The notes: generated by a model not told the origin, from the sequence alone. A DNA stretch of 64,000 bases from UBA4582 sp013204195 (GCA_963925735.1 CAWUUH010000042.1:1-64000), one strand, 5' to 3'; shown: positions 17,471 through 26,919, numbered from the stretch's first letter. Made by a program: numbers and translations.

Positions 17471-18376
17471 GTGCAGCCTATTAAAGAATTGTTAACCCCA
17501 GAAGAATTTCGCCAAGTCACTCAGCGCAGTAACTGGCGCGGCGCCAGCATCGTCGCCTTTGATTGGCTAGTGATTATTCTCACCTTTGTTCTGCTTGCCA
17601 ATTACCCAAACCCGGTCACTCTATTGGTGGGGCTTTTTGTCCTCGGTGCCAGACAATTAGGCCTGGGTATCGTCGTTCACGAGACTGGCCATCAGTCATT
17701 ATTCGCCTCAAGTCGATTGAATGATTTTGCTAGTAAATGGCTCTCGGGATATTGGGTGTTCTCCGACCGCAAGAGCTATATGAAAACCCATTTAAAACAC
17801 CATCAGGCTGCCGGCACCAGTGATGATCCTGATGCGCCTAACTACCAGGCATACCCTATCAGTCGCACTAGTCTGAAACGCAAAGTCATTCGCGACTTGA
17901 CCGGCCAACTAGGCTGGCGAAGAGTTAAGTCAATCTACCGCGGCATCAGCCGCCTGAATGAATTCAAGCCCGAAGTTCGAGAATATATGATTCGTAGTAT
18001 CGGCGTTAACTTGGCGCTGCTGGCCATTCTTACCGCCTTCGGTCACGCCTGGCTTTACTTAGTTTGGGTTCTAGCCTTTATGACAAGCCATATGTTAGTC
18101 GTTAGAATTCGACAAATTGGCGAGCATGCCGGGGTACCCAACCTGTTAGACCAAGACCCACGCCAGAACACTCGAACACTGTATCTCAACCCGCTAGAGC
18201 GCTTTTTGATCGCGCCCCACCAGGTGAGCTATCATCTCGAACATCACATGCTGGCGTCAGTGCCCATTTATCGCCTGCGGACACTGCACAATATATTGTT
18301 GAACAAGGGCTACTACCAAGACGTGAAGTTCGAGCATGGATACTTCAGCCTGTTGAAAAATGTGACTTACGCTTGA
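17471..18376 (+). CDS. Membrane fatty acid desaturase
   Basis: A 301-residue integral membrane di-iron desaturase. The three histidine boxes are H70-ETGH, H107-LKHH and H255-LEHH, with hydrophobic segments before and between them (for example FDWLVIILTFVLLANY). It inserts a double bond into an acyl chain or a related lipid, using O2 and an electron donor; other members of the superfamily hydroxylate carotenoids or sphingolipids. The start is a GTG with GGAG 12 bases upstream, since the ATG at 17461 is in another frame. It follows the PaaX-like gene by 20 bases and is probably controlled with it. Confidence 0.87.
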   Translation: MQPIKELLTPEEFRQVTQRSNWRGASIVAFDWLVIILTFVLLANYPNPVTLLVGLFVLGARQLGLGIVVHETGHQSLFASSRLNDFASKWLSGYWVFSDRKSYMKTHLKHHQAAGTSDDPDAPNYQAYPISRTSLKRKVIRDLTGQLGWRRVKSIYRGISRLNEFKPEVREYMIRSIGVNLALLAILTAFGHAWLYLVWVLAFMTSHMLVVRIRQIGEHAGVPNLLDQDPRQNTRTLYLNPLERFLIAPHQVSYHLEHHMLASVPIYRLRTLHNILLNKGYYQDVKFEHGYFSLLKNVTYA

Positions 18377-18461
18377 GGCAAGCGCTTTAAAGCCAGGGAC
18401 ATACCGCAAAATCGATCGGTTACAGCAACGGGCCTGACCCTGATCTATAGCAACCTGGTTT

Positions 18462-18488
18462 GGGGACGGGGGGTTTGGGGAGGGGGGG
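18462..18488 (+). other. G-quadruplex motif
   Basis: Four G runs (4, 6, 4 and 7 Gs) are separated by AC, TTT and A, an excellent intramolecular quadruplex candidate on the plus strand. It lies 86 bases past the desaturase stop, in the 295-base convergent gap before csrA, so it would be in the desaturase mRNA tail and opposite the csrA read-through strand. No other element is seen in the gap except the tandem repeats at 18601. Confidence 0.75.
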
Positions 18489-18600
18489 CTTGTAGTTTGT
18501 CGCAGACCCCGTTGACAAGCTTGACCGCGACTGGCGTTACGTCAAACAGGGCATTACCGGCAGGACTTACACGCGCTCAGCCTGTCGACTGATCGACCGC

Positions 18601-18647
18601 TAGTCCGATTAGTCCGATTGCGTTACCCCAATCGCGTTACCCCAATC
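18601..18647. repeat. Two adjacent tandem duplications, 9 bp x 2 and 14 bp x 2
   Basis: TAGTCCGAT is duplicated (18601-18618) and next to it GCGTTACCCCAATC is duplicated (18620-18647). They lie 25 bases downstream of the csrA stop. Confidence 0.85.
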
Positions 18648-18671
18648 GCGTCAAAAGGGCGCTCGTCAAAA

Positions 18672-18872
18672 TTACGCTTCTGATTCGCCTTCTATTTCGG
18701 AATCTTCGCCTTCGGCCTGAATACGCTGGTAAATCTCTTCACGGTGAACAGCAACATGTTTCGGCGCATCAACACCTATCCGCACCTGATTACCTTTTAC
18801 ACCCAAGACGGTTACCGTGACTTCGTCACCGATCATCAGGATTTCGCCAACTCGCCGCGTTAATATTAACAT
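18672..18872 (-). CDS. csrA: Carbon storage regulator CsrA/RsmA
   Basis: A 66-residue RNA-binding protein starting MLILTRRVGEILMIGDEVTVTVLGVKGNQVRIGV with the VHREEIYQRI segment that carries the RNA-contact arginine. As a dimer it binds GGA motifs in mRNA leaders and controls translation and stability of metabolic, motility and biofilm messages. The C-terminal tail (EGEDSEIEGESEA) is acidic, as in pseudomonads. A clear ribosome site, GGAGG, precedes the ATG. Position downstream of lysC matches alaS-lysC-csrA in pseudomonads. Confidence 0.98.
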   Translation of the reverse strand: MLILTRRVGEILMIGDEVTVTVLGVKGNQVRIGVDAPKHVAVHREEIYQRIQAEGEDSEIEGESEA

Positions 18873-19111
18873 CGGAACCTCCGGTTCACGCTACCACCAC
18901 AATTACTTCTACACATTCTGGCTTTCGCATCACGCGAACTGAATAAGCCGATTCATTAAACTATCGAGCGAATTGGAGCTATCGCCGACTATTTTTTACT
19001 TTAATCGAAAAACAAACTATTTACTGGCCTTTTTTGATGCCGCCCGTCCTTGAGCATGCTCTTTAGCCTCGCGTTATGCTGCCAGCCCGACGAAGATATT
19101 CGTCTAGAAAT

Positions 19112-20329
19112 TCACTCAAGCTCGAATGCTGCATGCAATGCTCGCACCGCCAACTCTAGATATTTTTCGTCAATCACCACAGAGATTTTGATTTCCGAAG
19201 TCGATATCATTTGTATATTGATGGATTCTGAGGCCAGCGTGCGGAACATTTTCGTTGCGACCCCCGCATGAGAACGCATACCAACACCGACCAAGGACAC
19301 CTTGGCAATTTTATTATCACCACTAATTTCTCTGGCATCGATCTGGGTGGCCACATTTTTCAGAACTAACAACGCCTGATCGTAGTCGTTTCGACTGACG
19401 GTAAAGGTAAAGTCTGTACTCATGTCAGCAGCGACGTTCTGAACAATCATATCTACTTCAATATTGGCATCACTGATAGGCCCGAGGATCTTTGAGGCAA
19501 TACCCGGGATATCCTTGACACCCATGACAGTAAGCTTGGCCTCATCTCGGGTGAATGCGATACCGGAAATAATCGGTTGTTCCATACCTGAATCATCCTC
19601 ACTCGTAATTAGTGTGCCTTTTGAGTCGTTAAAGCTCGAGAGCACGCGAATTGGCACCTTGTATTTGCTGGCAAACTCCACCGCACGAGTATGCAGAACT
19701 CCGGAACCGAGGCTCGCCAGTTCCAGCATTTCCTCAAAGGTCAGTCGTTCCAGACACCGAGCGCTGTCGACAACTCGAGGGTCTGTGGTGTAGACACCGT
19801 CCACATCAGTATAGATCTGACATTCGTCAGCACCTAATGCCGCCGCCAAAGCCACAGCTGTTGTGTCTGAACCACCCCGCCCTAAGGTCGTGATACGGCC
19901 TTGCTCATCAACACCCTGAAAACCCGCAACGATAGCAACGACGCCACTGTCCAGGCCTGCCTGAAGCCGTTCGCACTCGATATCGAGAATGCGCGCCTTG
20001 GTGTGTGACGAGTCTGTCAGTATCTTGACTTGACCGCCGGTGTAGGAACGCGCACGGCAGCCCTGATTGACCAGCACCATTGACAGCAATGCGGTGGTCA
20101 CCTGCTCACCAGTAGACAGCAGCACATCGACTTCACGAAGGGTTTCCGGGGTAACGCCGACCTGACGCGCCAAATCATCCAACCGATCGGTCTCGTGACC
20201 CATGGCAGACACAACCACGACCACATCATGACCTTTTTCACGGGTCGCGATAATTTTTCGAGCAACGTTGTCGAGATGAGCGACGGTCGCGACCGAAGTC
20301 CCACCATATTTTTGAACGATTAAAGCCAT
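19112..20329 (-). CDS. lysC: Aspartate kinase
   Basis: This 405-residue enzyme phosphorylates aspartate, the first step toward lysine, threonine, methionine and diaminopimelate. It starts with VQKYGGTSV (nucleotide/aspartate site), has GRGGSDTTAVALAAAL near 155-170, and carries two C-terminal ACT domains (about 265-400) that bind allosteric feedback inhibitors. Length and sequence match the single lysC of pseudomonads rather than the bifunctional kinases. It lies between alaS and csrA; the 239-base gap on the csrA side and the 170-base gap on the alaS side show no riboswitch I can recognise. Confidence 0.97.
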   Translation of the reverse strand: MALIVQKYGGTSVATVAHLDNVARKIIATREKGHDVVVVVSAMGHETDRLDDLARQVGVTPETLREVDVLLSTGEQVTTALLSMVLVNQGCRARSYTGGQVKILTDSSHTKARILDIECERLQAGLDSGVVAIVAGFQGVDEQGRITTLGRGGSDTTAVALAAALGADECQIYTDVDGVYTTDPRVVDSARCLERLTFEEMLELASLGSGVLHTRAVEFASKYKVPIRVLSSFNDSKGTLITSEDDSGMEQPIISGIAFTRDEAKLTVMGVKDIPGIASKILGPISDANIEVDMIVQNVAADMSTDFTFTVSRNDYDQALLVLKNVATQIDAREISGDNKIAKVSLVGVGMRSHAGVATKMFRTLASESINIQMISTSEIKISVVIDEKYLELAVRALHAAFELE

Positions 20330-20499
20330 ACAAAGTGCCGAGCGTAAAACGTTAACAGTGAGGCCAAGGCTACCAACTCCTAAGCGTCACATCCAATTTT
20401 AAGACCTTTATTGCTTCCCATCAGCGATTCATCATTTGCTGCCTGACCCGTTGACGGAGCAACCATTCTAGCCGCTGAAACCCAGCAGAAACAATCGCT

Positions 20500-23100
20500 T
20501 TAGCCCAATAGTTGATCCAAATACGGCGTCACTGAAGCCAACGCAGTAGCCAGCCCTTGGGGCTCAGTACCACCAGCCCTGGCCATATCCGGTCGACCGC
20601 CGCCCTTTCCACCGACTTGAGTGGCAACATGATTAATTAGCGTACCGGCGTTAACACGCGCCGTTAGATCCTTGGTGACGCCTGCGATCAGGGCCACCTT
20701 GCCGTCAGTGACACAGGCCAGGACGACAACCCCTGATTGCAATTTGTTCTTCAACTGATCCAATACGTCGGGCAGCGCTTTCGGATCGCTGCCGTCCAGG
20801 TCCTTCACGATCACCTTGACGCCGTGGATCTCGATAACCGCTTCGACCAGATCACTGCCGGCGCCACTCGCCAGCTTCATCGACAACTGAGCCACTTCTT
20901 TCTCGAGCTTCTTATTTTGCTCCAGCAGCGATCGCACCTTACCCAGTATGTTGCCCTGGTCTGCGCGTAACAGCGCGGCGGTCTCCGCCAGCGATGCTTC
21001 CAGGCCTTCGATGCGCTCTAGCGCGCGTAAGCCAGTGACGCCTTCAATACGACGAACCCCAGACGCGATACCTTGCTCTGTAACAATCCGAAAAATCCCA
21101 ATATCTCCGGTTCGACTGGCATGTGTACCGCCGCACAATTCAACGGAGAATCCTTCACCCATGGTCAAAACTCGAACCTGTTCGGAGTATTTCTCACCAA
21201 ATAAGGCCATGGCACCTTTCTCACGGGCGGCTTCAAGGTCCATGATCTCGGTCTCAATCTCAGAGTTACGCTGAATCTGCTCATTGACAATACGTTCGAT
21301 CTTGCGAATTTCTACTTGGGTCATCGGTTCGAAGTGCGAGAAATCAAATCGAAACCGCTCCGCATCGACCAATGAACCACGCTGGTTGACATGCTCGCCG
21401 AGCACCAATTTGAGCGCAGCGTGCAGTAGGTGCGTCGCCGAATGGTTCAGTCGAGTCGCATCGCGTTGGAGTCGATCAACCTCTGCGCTCAACACATCAC
21501 CCATCGCCAGGGACCCCTCGATCAACTTACCCTTGTGCAAAAAGGCATTGCCAGCCTTGATGGTATCTACAACATCAAACACCAAACCATTTGCTAACAG
21601 CCGACCACTGTCACCGACCTGACCACCAGATTCCGCATAGAAAGGCGTACTATCAAGCACGACAACCCCTTCATCATCAGCTGTCAGTGAATCTACCGCG
21701 CTGTCCCCAAGAAACAACGCCACCACTTTGCTTTCGCCGTGCAAGCTACTGTAGCCAACAAACTCGGTGGTCGAGTCCACCTGATAACGAGCGATATCCA
21801 CAGCACCAAATTTACTCGCTGCACGGGCTCGCTGGCGCTGCGCTTCCATAGCGCGTTCGAACCCGAGCATATCCAATTGCAGATCGCGTTCGCGGGCAAT
21901 ATCGGCGGTCAGGTCGGTGGGGAAGCCAAACGTGTCATACAGTTTAAAGACCACATCGCCTGGAATCTCATTCCCCTTGAGCGTACCGATCGCCTCGGTG
22001 AGAATGCGCATACCATGATCCAACGTCAGCTCGAATTGCTGTTCCTCCTTCAGCAAAACGCGCTCGATCTGAGCTTGAGTCGCACGTAACAGAGGATAGG
22101 CATCGCCCATTTGCTCTACCAGACAACCCACCAATTGATGAAAGAAGGGCTGCGTTGACTGCAGCTTATGTCCATGCCGTAAAGCGCGACGAATGATCCT
22201 GCGCATGACATAACCCCGTCCTTCATTGGACGGCAAGACACCATCGGCAACGAGGAACGCGGCAGCTCGAATATGATCGGCAATGACCTTCAGCGAGGGA
22301 TTCTGCAGATCAGTACAGTTCAGCAAACTCGCGGTTCTGTGAATAAGCGCCTGGAACAAATCGATATCATAGTTGGTATGCACATCCTGCAACACAGCGG
22401 CCAGGCGCTCGAGACCCATACCTGTATCAACACAGGGCTTCGGTAACGGTGTCAGGGTGCCGTCAGCAGACCGGTCAAACTGGGTGAACACCAGGTTCCA
22501 AATCTCAATGTAACGATCTAATTCGCCGTCAGGGCTGCCAGGCGGTCCGCCCGGCACTGACGGGCCGTGGTCCCAAAAGATCTCTGAACTGGGACCACAG
22601 GGTCCTGTATCACCCATGGTCCAAAAGTTATCATCGTCACCCAGCCGCGTGATGCGCTTAGGATCAAAGCCAATGTGATTAACCCAGATTGCCTCGGCCT
22701 CATCATCATCCGTATGCACCGTAATCCAGAGACGTTCAGGCGGCAGTTTGATCACTTGGGTCAGGAACTCCCAGGCAAACTCGATAGCTTCTTTCTTGAA
22801 GTAATCACCGAAACTAAAGTTGCCCAGCATCTCAAAGAACGTATGGTGGCGAGCGGTATAGCCGACGTTATCGAGATCATTGTGCTTGCCACCAGCCCGA
22901 ATACAACGCTGACAAGTGGTCGCCCGGGTGTAGCCGCGGTTTTCACGAAACGCCAGCGCTTCCTTAAACTGAACCATACCGGCATTCGTAAATAACAGCG
23001 TCGGGTCGTTGTCGGGCACTAAAGAGGAGCTATCAACAATCGTGTGGCCTTGGCTGGCAAAATAATCCAGAAACGCCTTACGCAATTCGCGGCTATTCAT
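20500..23100 (-). CDS. alaS: Alanyl-tRNA synthetase
   Basis: Full-length class II synthetase of 866 residues that charges tRNA-Ala. Visible parts are the catalytic core (FTNAGMVQFKEAL, motif 2 RATTCQRCIRAGGKHNDL), the editing domain zinc ligands in NHSATHLLHAAL and CGGTHASRTGD, and the C-terminal DHHA1-type glycine-rich segment GGKGGGRPDMARAGG. The catalytic and editing signatures are intact. It sits between the Lon-like protease gene and lysC on the same strand, the usual neighbourhood downstream of recA-recX. Confidence 0.99.
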   Translation of the reverse strand: MNSRELRKAFLDYFASQGHTIVDSSSLVPDNDPTLLFTNAGMVQFKEALAFRENRGYTRATTCQRCIRAGGKHNDLDNVGYTARHHTFFEMLGNFSFGDYFKKEAIEFAWEFLTQVIKLPPERLWITVHTDDDEAEAIWVNHIGFDPKRITRLGDDDNFWTMGDTGPCGPSSEIFWDHGPSVPGGPPGSPDGELDRYIEIWNLVFTQFDRSADGTLTPLPKPCVDTGMGLERLAAVLQDVHTNYDIDLFQALIHRTASLLNCTDLQNPSLKVIADHIRAAAFLVADGVLPSNEGRGYVMRRIIRRALRHGHKLQSTQPFFHQLVGCLVEQMGDAYPLLRATQAQIERVLLKEEQQFELTLDHGMRILTEAIGTLKGNEIPGDVVFKLYDTFGFPTDLTADIARERDLQLDMLGFERAMEAQRQRARAASKFGAVDIARYQVDSTTEFVGYSSLHGESKVVALFLGDSAVDSLTADDEGVVVLDSTPFYAESGGQVGDSGRLLANGLVFDVVDTIKAGNAFLHKGKLIEGSLAMGDVLSAEVDRLQRDATRLNHSATHLLHAALKLVLGEHVNQRGSLVDAERFRFDFSHFEPMTQVEIRKIERIVNEQIQRNSEIETEIMDLEAAREKGAMALFGEKYSEQVRVLTMGEGFSVELCGGTHASRTGDIGIFRIVTEQGIASGVRRIEGVTGLRALERIEGLEASLAETAALLRADQGNILGKVRSLLEQNKKLEKEVAQLSMKLASGAGSDLVEAVIEIHGVKVIVKDLDGSDPKALPDVLDQLKNKLQSGVVVLACVTDGKVALIAGVTKDLTARVNAGTLINHVATQVGGKGGGRPDMARAGGTEPQGLATALASVTPYLDQLLG

Positions 23101-23208
23101 TGGGTCTACTTCGTATCGAATTCAGGACGGGTAAAGATACAGAAAAAGCCTCGAAGACTAAACCATGGAATGCTTAAAGACGGTAATTTAGGTAGGTTTT
23201 TCGGTATT

Positions 23209-25599
23209 TTAGTCAGAACCACGATGACTTTTGGCGATTTTCCAGTATTCGTGCGCGCGATGCTGGGCAATGGCAAGCACACTGTCTTGAGTATATTCGT
23301 GATCGAGCGCCTCGCCAGGCGCTCGATCAAGCAAAAGCCCGAGCGCCTGATAGATATTCGATACGGCATAAATCATAAACTTGCCCCTTTCTACGGCTTC
23401 AAGCACGTCATCTCGGAGCATCATTTCTTGCGCATTCGCAGCTGGGATAATCACGCCTTGGGTGCCTGTTGCGCCCACCGTCTGGCAAGCCTCAAAAAAG
23501 CCTTCGATTTTCTCGCTAACGGCACCGATGGGTAAAATATTGCCTTTTTGGTCCACGGCGCCCGTCATGGCCAGGTCCTGTCGAATCGCCAAGTCCGTCA
23601 GCGCGCTGATCAAACAGCAAATTTCTGCGCCAGATGCCGAATCGCCATCGATACCGCCGTAGGTTTGCTCAAAGGCAATTGACGCCGAGAACGCCATGGG
23701 GTGTTGTAATCGTAGAAGGAATCGCAACAAGCCGGACAAGATGAGAAAACCTTTGGTGTGGACGGCGCCAGATAATTCTGACTCGCGCTCGATATTCACT
23801 GCGCCAGCGCTTCCGGGACCGATAGAAGCAGTAATTCGCGTGGGAAAGCCATAAATCAGTGGCCCAGCCGACGTCACTGCTAAACCATTCATCTGGCCGA
23901 CAACCTTACCTGCCACATCTATGCGCAGGCTACCTTCTGCCAACAAACGCTTGAATCGCCGTGCAGGGATTTCAGCTCGGCGGCGGCCCTGCGTAATACT
24001 GAGCACAATATGTTTGGCATCGACGATCGGGTCACCATCACGGCGGGCGATAAAAGAAGCCTCTCGAGCAATATCCGCGATCCGACTAAAACGGCTAGTC
24101 AGACGACTCTGCTGCGCACAGATTCTCGCCCCCTGTTCGATCAGACTGGCTACAGCCGCCGCCGTAAAGGCCAGGAGCTGATCATTTTCCGCCAGCCGCG
24201 CGATAACATTGGCATACGCCGAAAAGCCTGCGGGATCACGGCTTAATGTATCACTGAAATCTGCCAGCACCTTGAATAACTGCGCAAACCTTGGCTCGTA
24301 CTCATCCAACAAAAAATATACCGTCGGATCACCGACCAGCACCACCTTGACATCAATTTTGATGGGTTGGGGCCTTAGCTGCGGCCCGCCCCAAAGACCT
24401 AGCGGATCTGGGTTGTAGACTTCTAACAGCCCGGTTTTAAGTGTCCGCAGAAGCATTGCCCAAGCACCAGGCTCGGAAAGAATCTCTTGCGCTTCAATAA
24501 TCAAATAGCCGCCATCGGCTTCGAGGAGCGCACCCGGTTTAATCATCAGGTGATCTGAATGCGTCAGCAGTGTAGTGACGGTAACGTCTCGATCGATTTG
24601 ACCAACCAGGTTGATCAACGTGGGGTTAGTTAGGCTAATCACCGGGAAAGGCGCATCAGTAGTGTGACTTGTCACTAAATTTACTCGGTATAACCGCGAA
24701 AAATCGACCGTTTCACTGGGCTCTCGAAGCCGATGGGTGACCAAGTCAGTGACGATCTCGTCGAGAAAGCCCAGGACACTGGCGATATTGAAGGTGCGAG
24801 TCAGCGCCGCTATGCGGGCGCCGACGAATTGACGGGCCTCCTGAACAATCAAGTTCTGCCATGCCTGCTGATGCTGTAGCTGGACCTCTCCAATACTCTG
24901 ACCCAGGTCGGCAAACTTCAATTCAAACTCAGCGACCTTCTTCGACAACGCTTTGATCTGGTCAGCCGTCAGAAGTCCATCACGGCGCATTTGCTCGAGT
25001 TCGTCGTAGGGCACAGGCTTCTTATCGATGACTGGCAAAATCACCGGTAACATATTTTGACCCATGGTTATAGGCACCATCGCCAGCCCAGCTTGGTGCA
25101 GCGCTTCATCAAAAGGACTGCCAATTCGCTGAATTTCTTCCTGGGTGGCTGATACCAAACGCTTTTGTTTAGATTTAACGAGATCGGAATTCAGATAGGC
25201 GGGCAACTCCACTTCGACGAACGTCGCGAACTCATCCATCGCTTCTGTAAAAGGTCGACCCATACCCGTAGGCAGGTCCAACAATTTAGGCTGATCTGGC
25301 TGCGCGAAATTATGCACATAGCAATGGTCGGGCACTTTGATCGCGCCCTTCGCGGTTTCGGCAATGATCTCGTGGATAAGCGCTATCCGACCAAAACCAG
25401 ACAGGCCACGAACGAAAACATTGTTGCCCGGCACCCGGCTATCCAAACCATACCTGAGCGCCTCAACGGCATCAGGTTGACCCAAAATACGATGTTCCGG
25501 ATGCAATTCCGCGGTCGTATTAAATCCGAGAACCTCCGGATCGCAGCGCCAGCGACAATCTTTGACGCCCAGCGCTAAAAGCGGAAAGTTTTTGGCCAT
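23209..25599 (-). CDS. Lon-like ATP-dependent protease (YcbZ/LonC-type)
   Basis: A 796-residue protein with an N-terminal AAA-like region and a C-terminal Lon protease domain. Ser654 in DGDSASG and Lys697 in VSEKIEG are 43 residues apart, exactly the spacing of the Ser679/Lys722 pair of E. coli Lon, so the peptidase site is intact. The P-loop reads GLSGFGRI (65-72), lacking the Lys-Ser/Thr of classical Walker A; relatives usually have GxGRT. ATP binding may be weak or altered. The middle (about 200-270) is predicted coiled coil. This family lacks the substrate-binding N-domain of true Lon. It is followed by alaS and preceded, 21 bases away, by a small coiled-coil gene. Confidence 0.85.
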   Translation of the reverse strand: MAKNFPLLALGVKDCRWRCDPEVLGFNTTAELHPEHRILGQPDAVEALRYGLDSRVPGNNVFVRGLSGFGRIALIHEIIAETAKGAIKVPDHCYVHNFAQPDQPKLLDLPTGMGRPFTEAMDEFATFVEVELPAYLNSDLVKSKQKRLVSATQEEIQRIGSPFDEALHQAGLAMVPITMGQNMLPVILPVIDKKPVPYDELEQMRRDGLLTADQIKALSKKVAEFELKFADLGQSIGEVQLQHQQAWQNLIVQEARQFVGARIAALTRTFNIASVLGFLDEIVTDLVTHRLREPSETVDFSRLYRVNLVTSHTTDAPFPVISLTNPTLINLVGQIDRDVTVTTLLTHSDHLMIKPGALLEADGGYLIIEAQEILSEPGAWAMLLRTLKTGLLEVYNPDPLGLWGGPQLRPQPIKIDVKVVLVGDPTVYFLLDEYEPRFAQLFKVLADFSDTLSRDPAGFSAYANVIARLAENDQLLAFTAAAVASLIEQGARICAQQSRLTSRFSRIADIAREASFIARRDGDPIVDAKHIVLSITQGRRRAEIPARRFKRLLAEGSLRIDVAGKVVGQMNGLAVTSAGPLIYGFPTRITASIGPGSAGAVNIERESELSGAVHTKGFLILSGLLRFLLRLQHPMAFSASIAFEQTYGGIDGDSASGAEICCLISALTDLAIRQDLAMTGAVDQKGNILPIGAVSEKIEGFFEACQTVGATGTQGVIIPAANAQEMMLRDDVLEAVERGKFMIYAVSNIYQALGLLLDRAPGEALDHEYTQDSVLAIAQHRAHEYWKIAKSHRGSD

Positions 25600-25620
25600 G
25601 CCGTAACTTCTCGGTTTGCT

Positions 25621-25887
25621 TTACTGCTGTCGCAGACGTAGCTTGACTCTTTGATAGGCCGTACTGATCTCATCAACAATGATAGACAATGTGGTTTTGG
25701 CCTCACTCGCTATCTCGCCAGTCCCCTTCTTAAGCTCGTCGAACTTTTTCTGCGCGACCGCATACCGTTCTTCCAACTCTTCCCATTCGTCACGCAACTC
25801 AGCCTTCGCCAAATGCATCTGCACGCGCAGTTCGTCGCGCTCGGTCTTAAGCTCTTGCCACAAATTTTCCAACTTCTCATTGTCCAT
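25621..25887 (-). CDS. Small coiled-coil protein of unknown function
   Basis: An 88-residue highly charged protein. Residues 1 to about 55 form a continuous amphipathic helix rich in Glu, Leu and Lys (NEKLENLWQELKTERDEL...EELEERYAVAQKKFDELK), followed by a second helix ending in RVKLRLRQQ. No signal or membrane segment. Similar short coiled-coil proteins are annotated only as hypothetical or stress-related. It lies 21 bases upstream of the Lon-like protease on the same strand, so the two are likely cotranscribed; a partner or adaptor role is only a guess. Confidence 0.72.
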   Translation of the reverse strand: MDNEKLENLWQELKTERDELRVQMHLAKAELRDEWEELEERYAVAQKKFDELKKGTGEIASEAKTTLSIIVDEISTAYQRVKLRLRQQ

Positions 25888-26085
25888 CTATCACACTCCA
25901 TTAAACGAACGATTAGCACATGAGGCCCAGGAAATGGACATCTCCTTCGCCACGAAAACGGTACATTGCCATCTGGCGACCCAGTCTGGGCATTCAACCT
26001 GTCTGCCTATTTATAGGGCGACGACCACATGGAGGCCACATTCAGATAAAGACCAGGCGAACCACCAAAGCAACCAACAGATACC

Positions 26086-26151
26086 CTCTAAACAATCTCT
26101 AAACAATCTCTAAACGATCTCTAAACGATCTCTAAACGATCTCTAAAAAAA
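26086..26151. repeat. Tandem repeat, 11 bp x 6
   Basis: Six units of CTCTAAACAAT/CTCTAAACGAT: two with CAAT, three with CGAT and a last degenerate one ending in As. The CAAT copies and the CGAT copies are grouped, suggesting two rounds of expansion. It fills the middle of the 412-base gap between the coiled-coil and globin-like genes, where nothing else is recognised. Confidence 0.93.
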
Positions 26152-26299
26152 ACATAAACCAACCTCAAATTGACGCAACCGCGCACCCTAAGTAAATTGG
26201 CAGGCAGACCTGCAAGGCCAGAAACACAGCACTCAAGAAGTCTAAGGATTTAAGGGCAACAGGCTATTGATCTGGGTCAGCCGCCAACACAACTCAAGT

Positions 26300-26737
26300 C
26301 TACGAATGCGGGGAATGGTGGGATTTTAGATAAAGGATGCCGGGCGTCATGACGATTTTCCAAGCGAGTTCTGTGTCTGCCTGAGCCTCCACATCCATCT
26401 CGGCGACCGTCTGTAGTAGAGAATCAAGCCACAGATCATAGAGCTCAGGATTGATATCGAGATGGTCCTGGTCATGACTCAGGGCGATGCCTTCCATAAA
26501 ATCATTGGTGTTTTTAAGGAGATAGAAGCTGATGAGATGAAACATGGCCTTTTGTAACACCCGGACTTGCTTATCGATGTCGGTTTCGGTGTCGGAAAAT
26601 TTAAGGGCAACCTCGTCGGATGAGGCAGAGAAAGCCTCATAAAAGCGTCGAAAGAACACCTGACCTCGATCGGTAATACCGATGCCATGCCCAACCAGGC
26701 GGTCGTAGCTTTCTTCAAATAGCAACTCGAGGTCCAT
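26300..26737 (-). CDS. Globin-like protein
   Basis: A 145-residue all-helical protein with globin-family pattern: MDLELLFEESYDRLVGHGIGIT, then FFRRFYEAF, a central HLISFYLL, and a downstream HDQDHLDINPELYDLWLDSLL. The histidine of SHDQDHLDI is a candidate proximal haem ligand, but haem binding is not certain. Related proteins are annotated as globin or group-3-like in marine gammaproteobacteria; sensing or detoxifying O2/NO would be an inference. The start at 26737 is chosen because GAGGG precedes it and a -10-like TATACT lies inside the longer frame. It stands alone between two longer gaps. Confidence 0.68.
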   Translation of the reverse strand: MDLELLFEESYDRLVGHGIGITDRGQVFFRRFYEAFSASSDEVALKFSDTETDIDKQVRVLQKAMFHLISFYLLKNTNDFMEGIALSHDQDHLDINPELYDLWLDSLLQTVAEMDVEAQADTELAWKIVMTPGILYLKSHHSPHS

Positions 26738-26761
26738 GTGCACGCCCTCAACTGGACGAAT

Positions 26762-26767
26762 AGTATA
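26762..26767 (-). promoter_or_regulatory. Candidate -10 box of the globin-like gene
   Basis: TATACT on the minus strand lies 25 bases before the chosen ATG, implying a short leader. A convincing -35 is not seen (TTACAA is 15 bases upstream). Confidence 0.4.
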
Positions 26768-26919
26768 CACGACAGGCCGGGATTGTAATGTGGCATGAAC
26801 GGGGATGAACAACCAATAACGCTGCTTGGTTAACCTTTGGACAGATCCTCAGATCAAAAATATTAAATAAAAACCCTAGAAAACCAGACGTTAAATTACT
26901 GCGACGAAACTCATGGAGA

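Noticed and set aside
20330..20499. Lysine riboswitch near lysC
   Set aside because: lysC is on the minus strand, so its leader is this region; it lacks the conserved lysine-aptamer core and is short.
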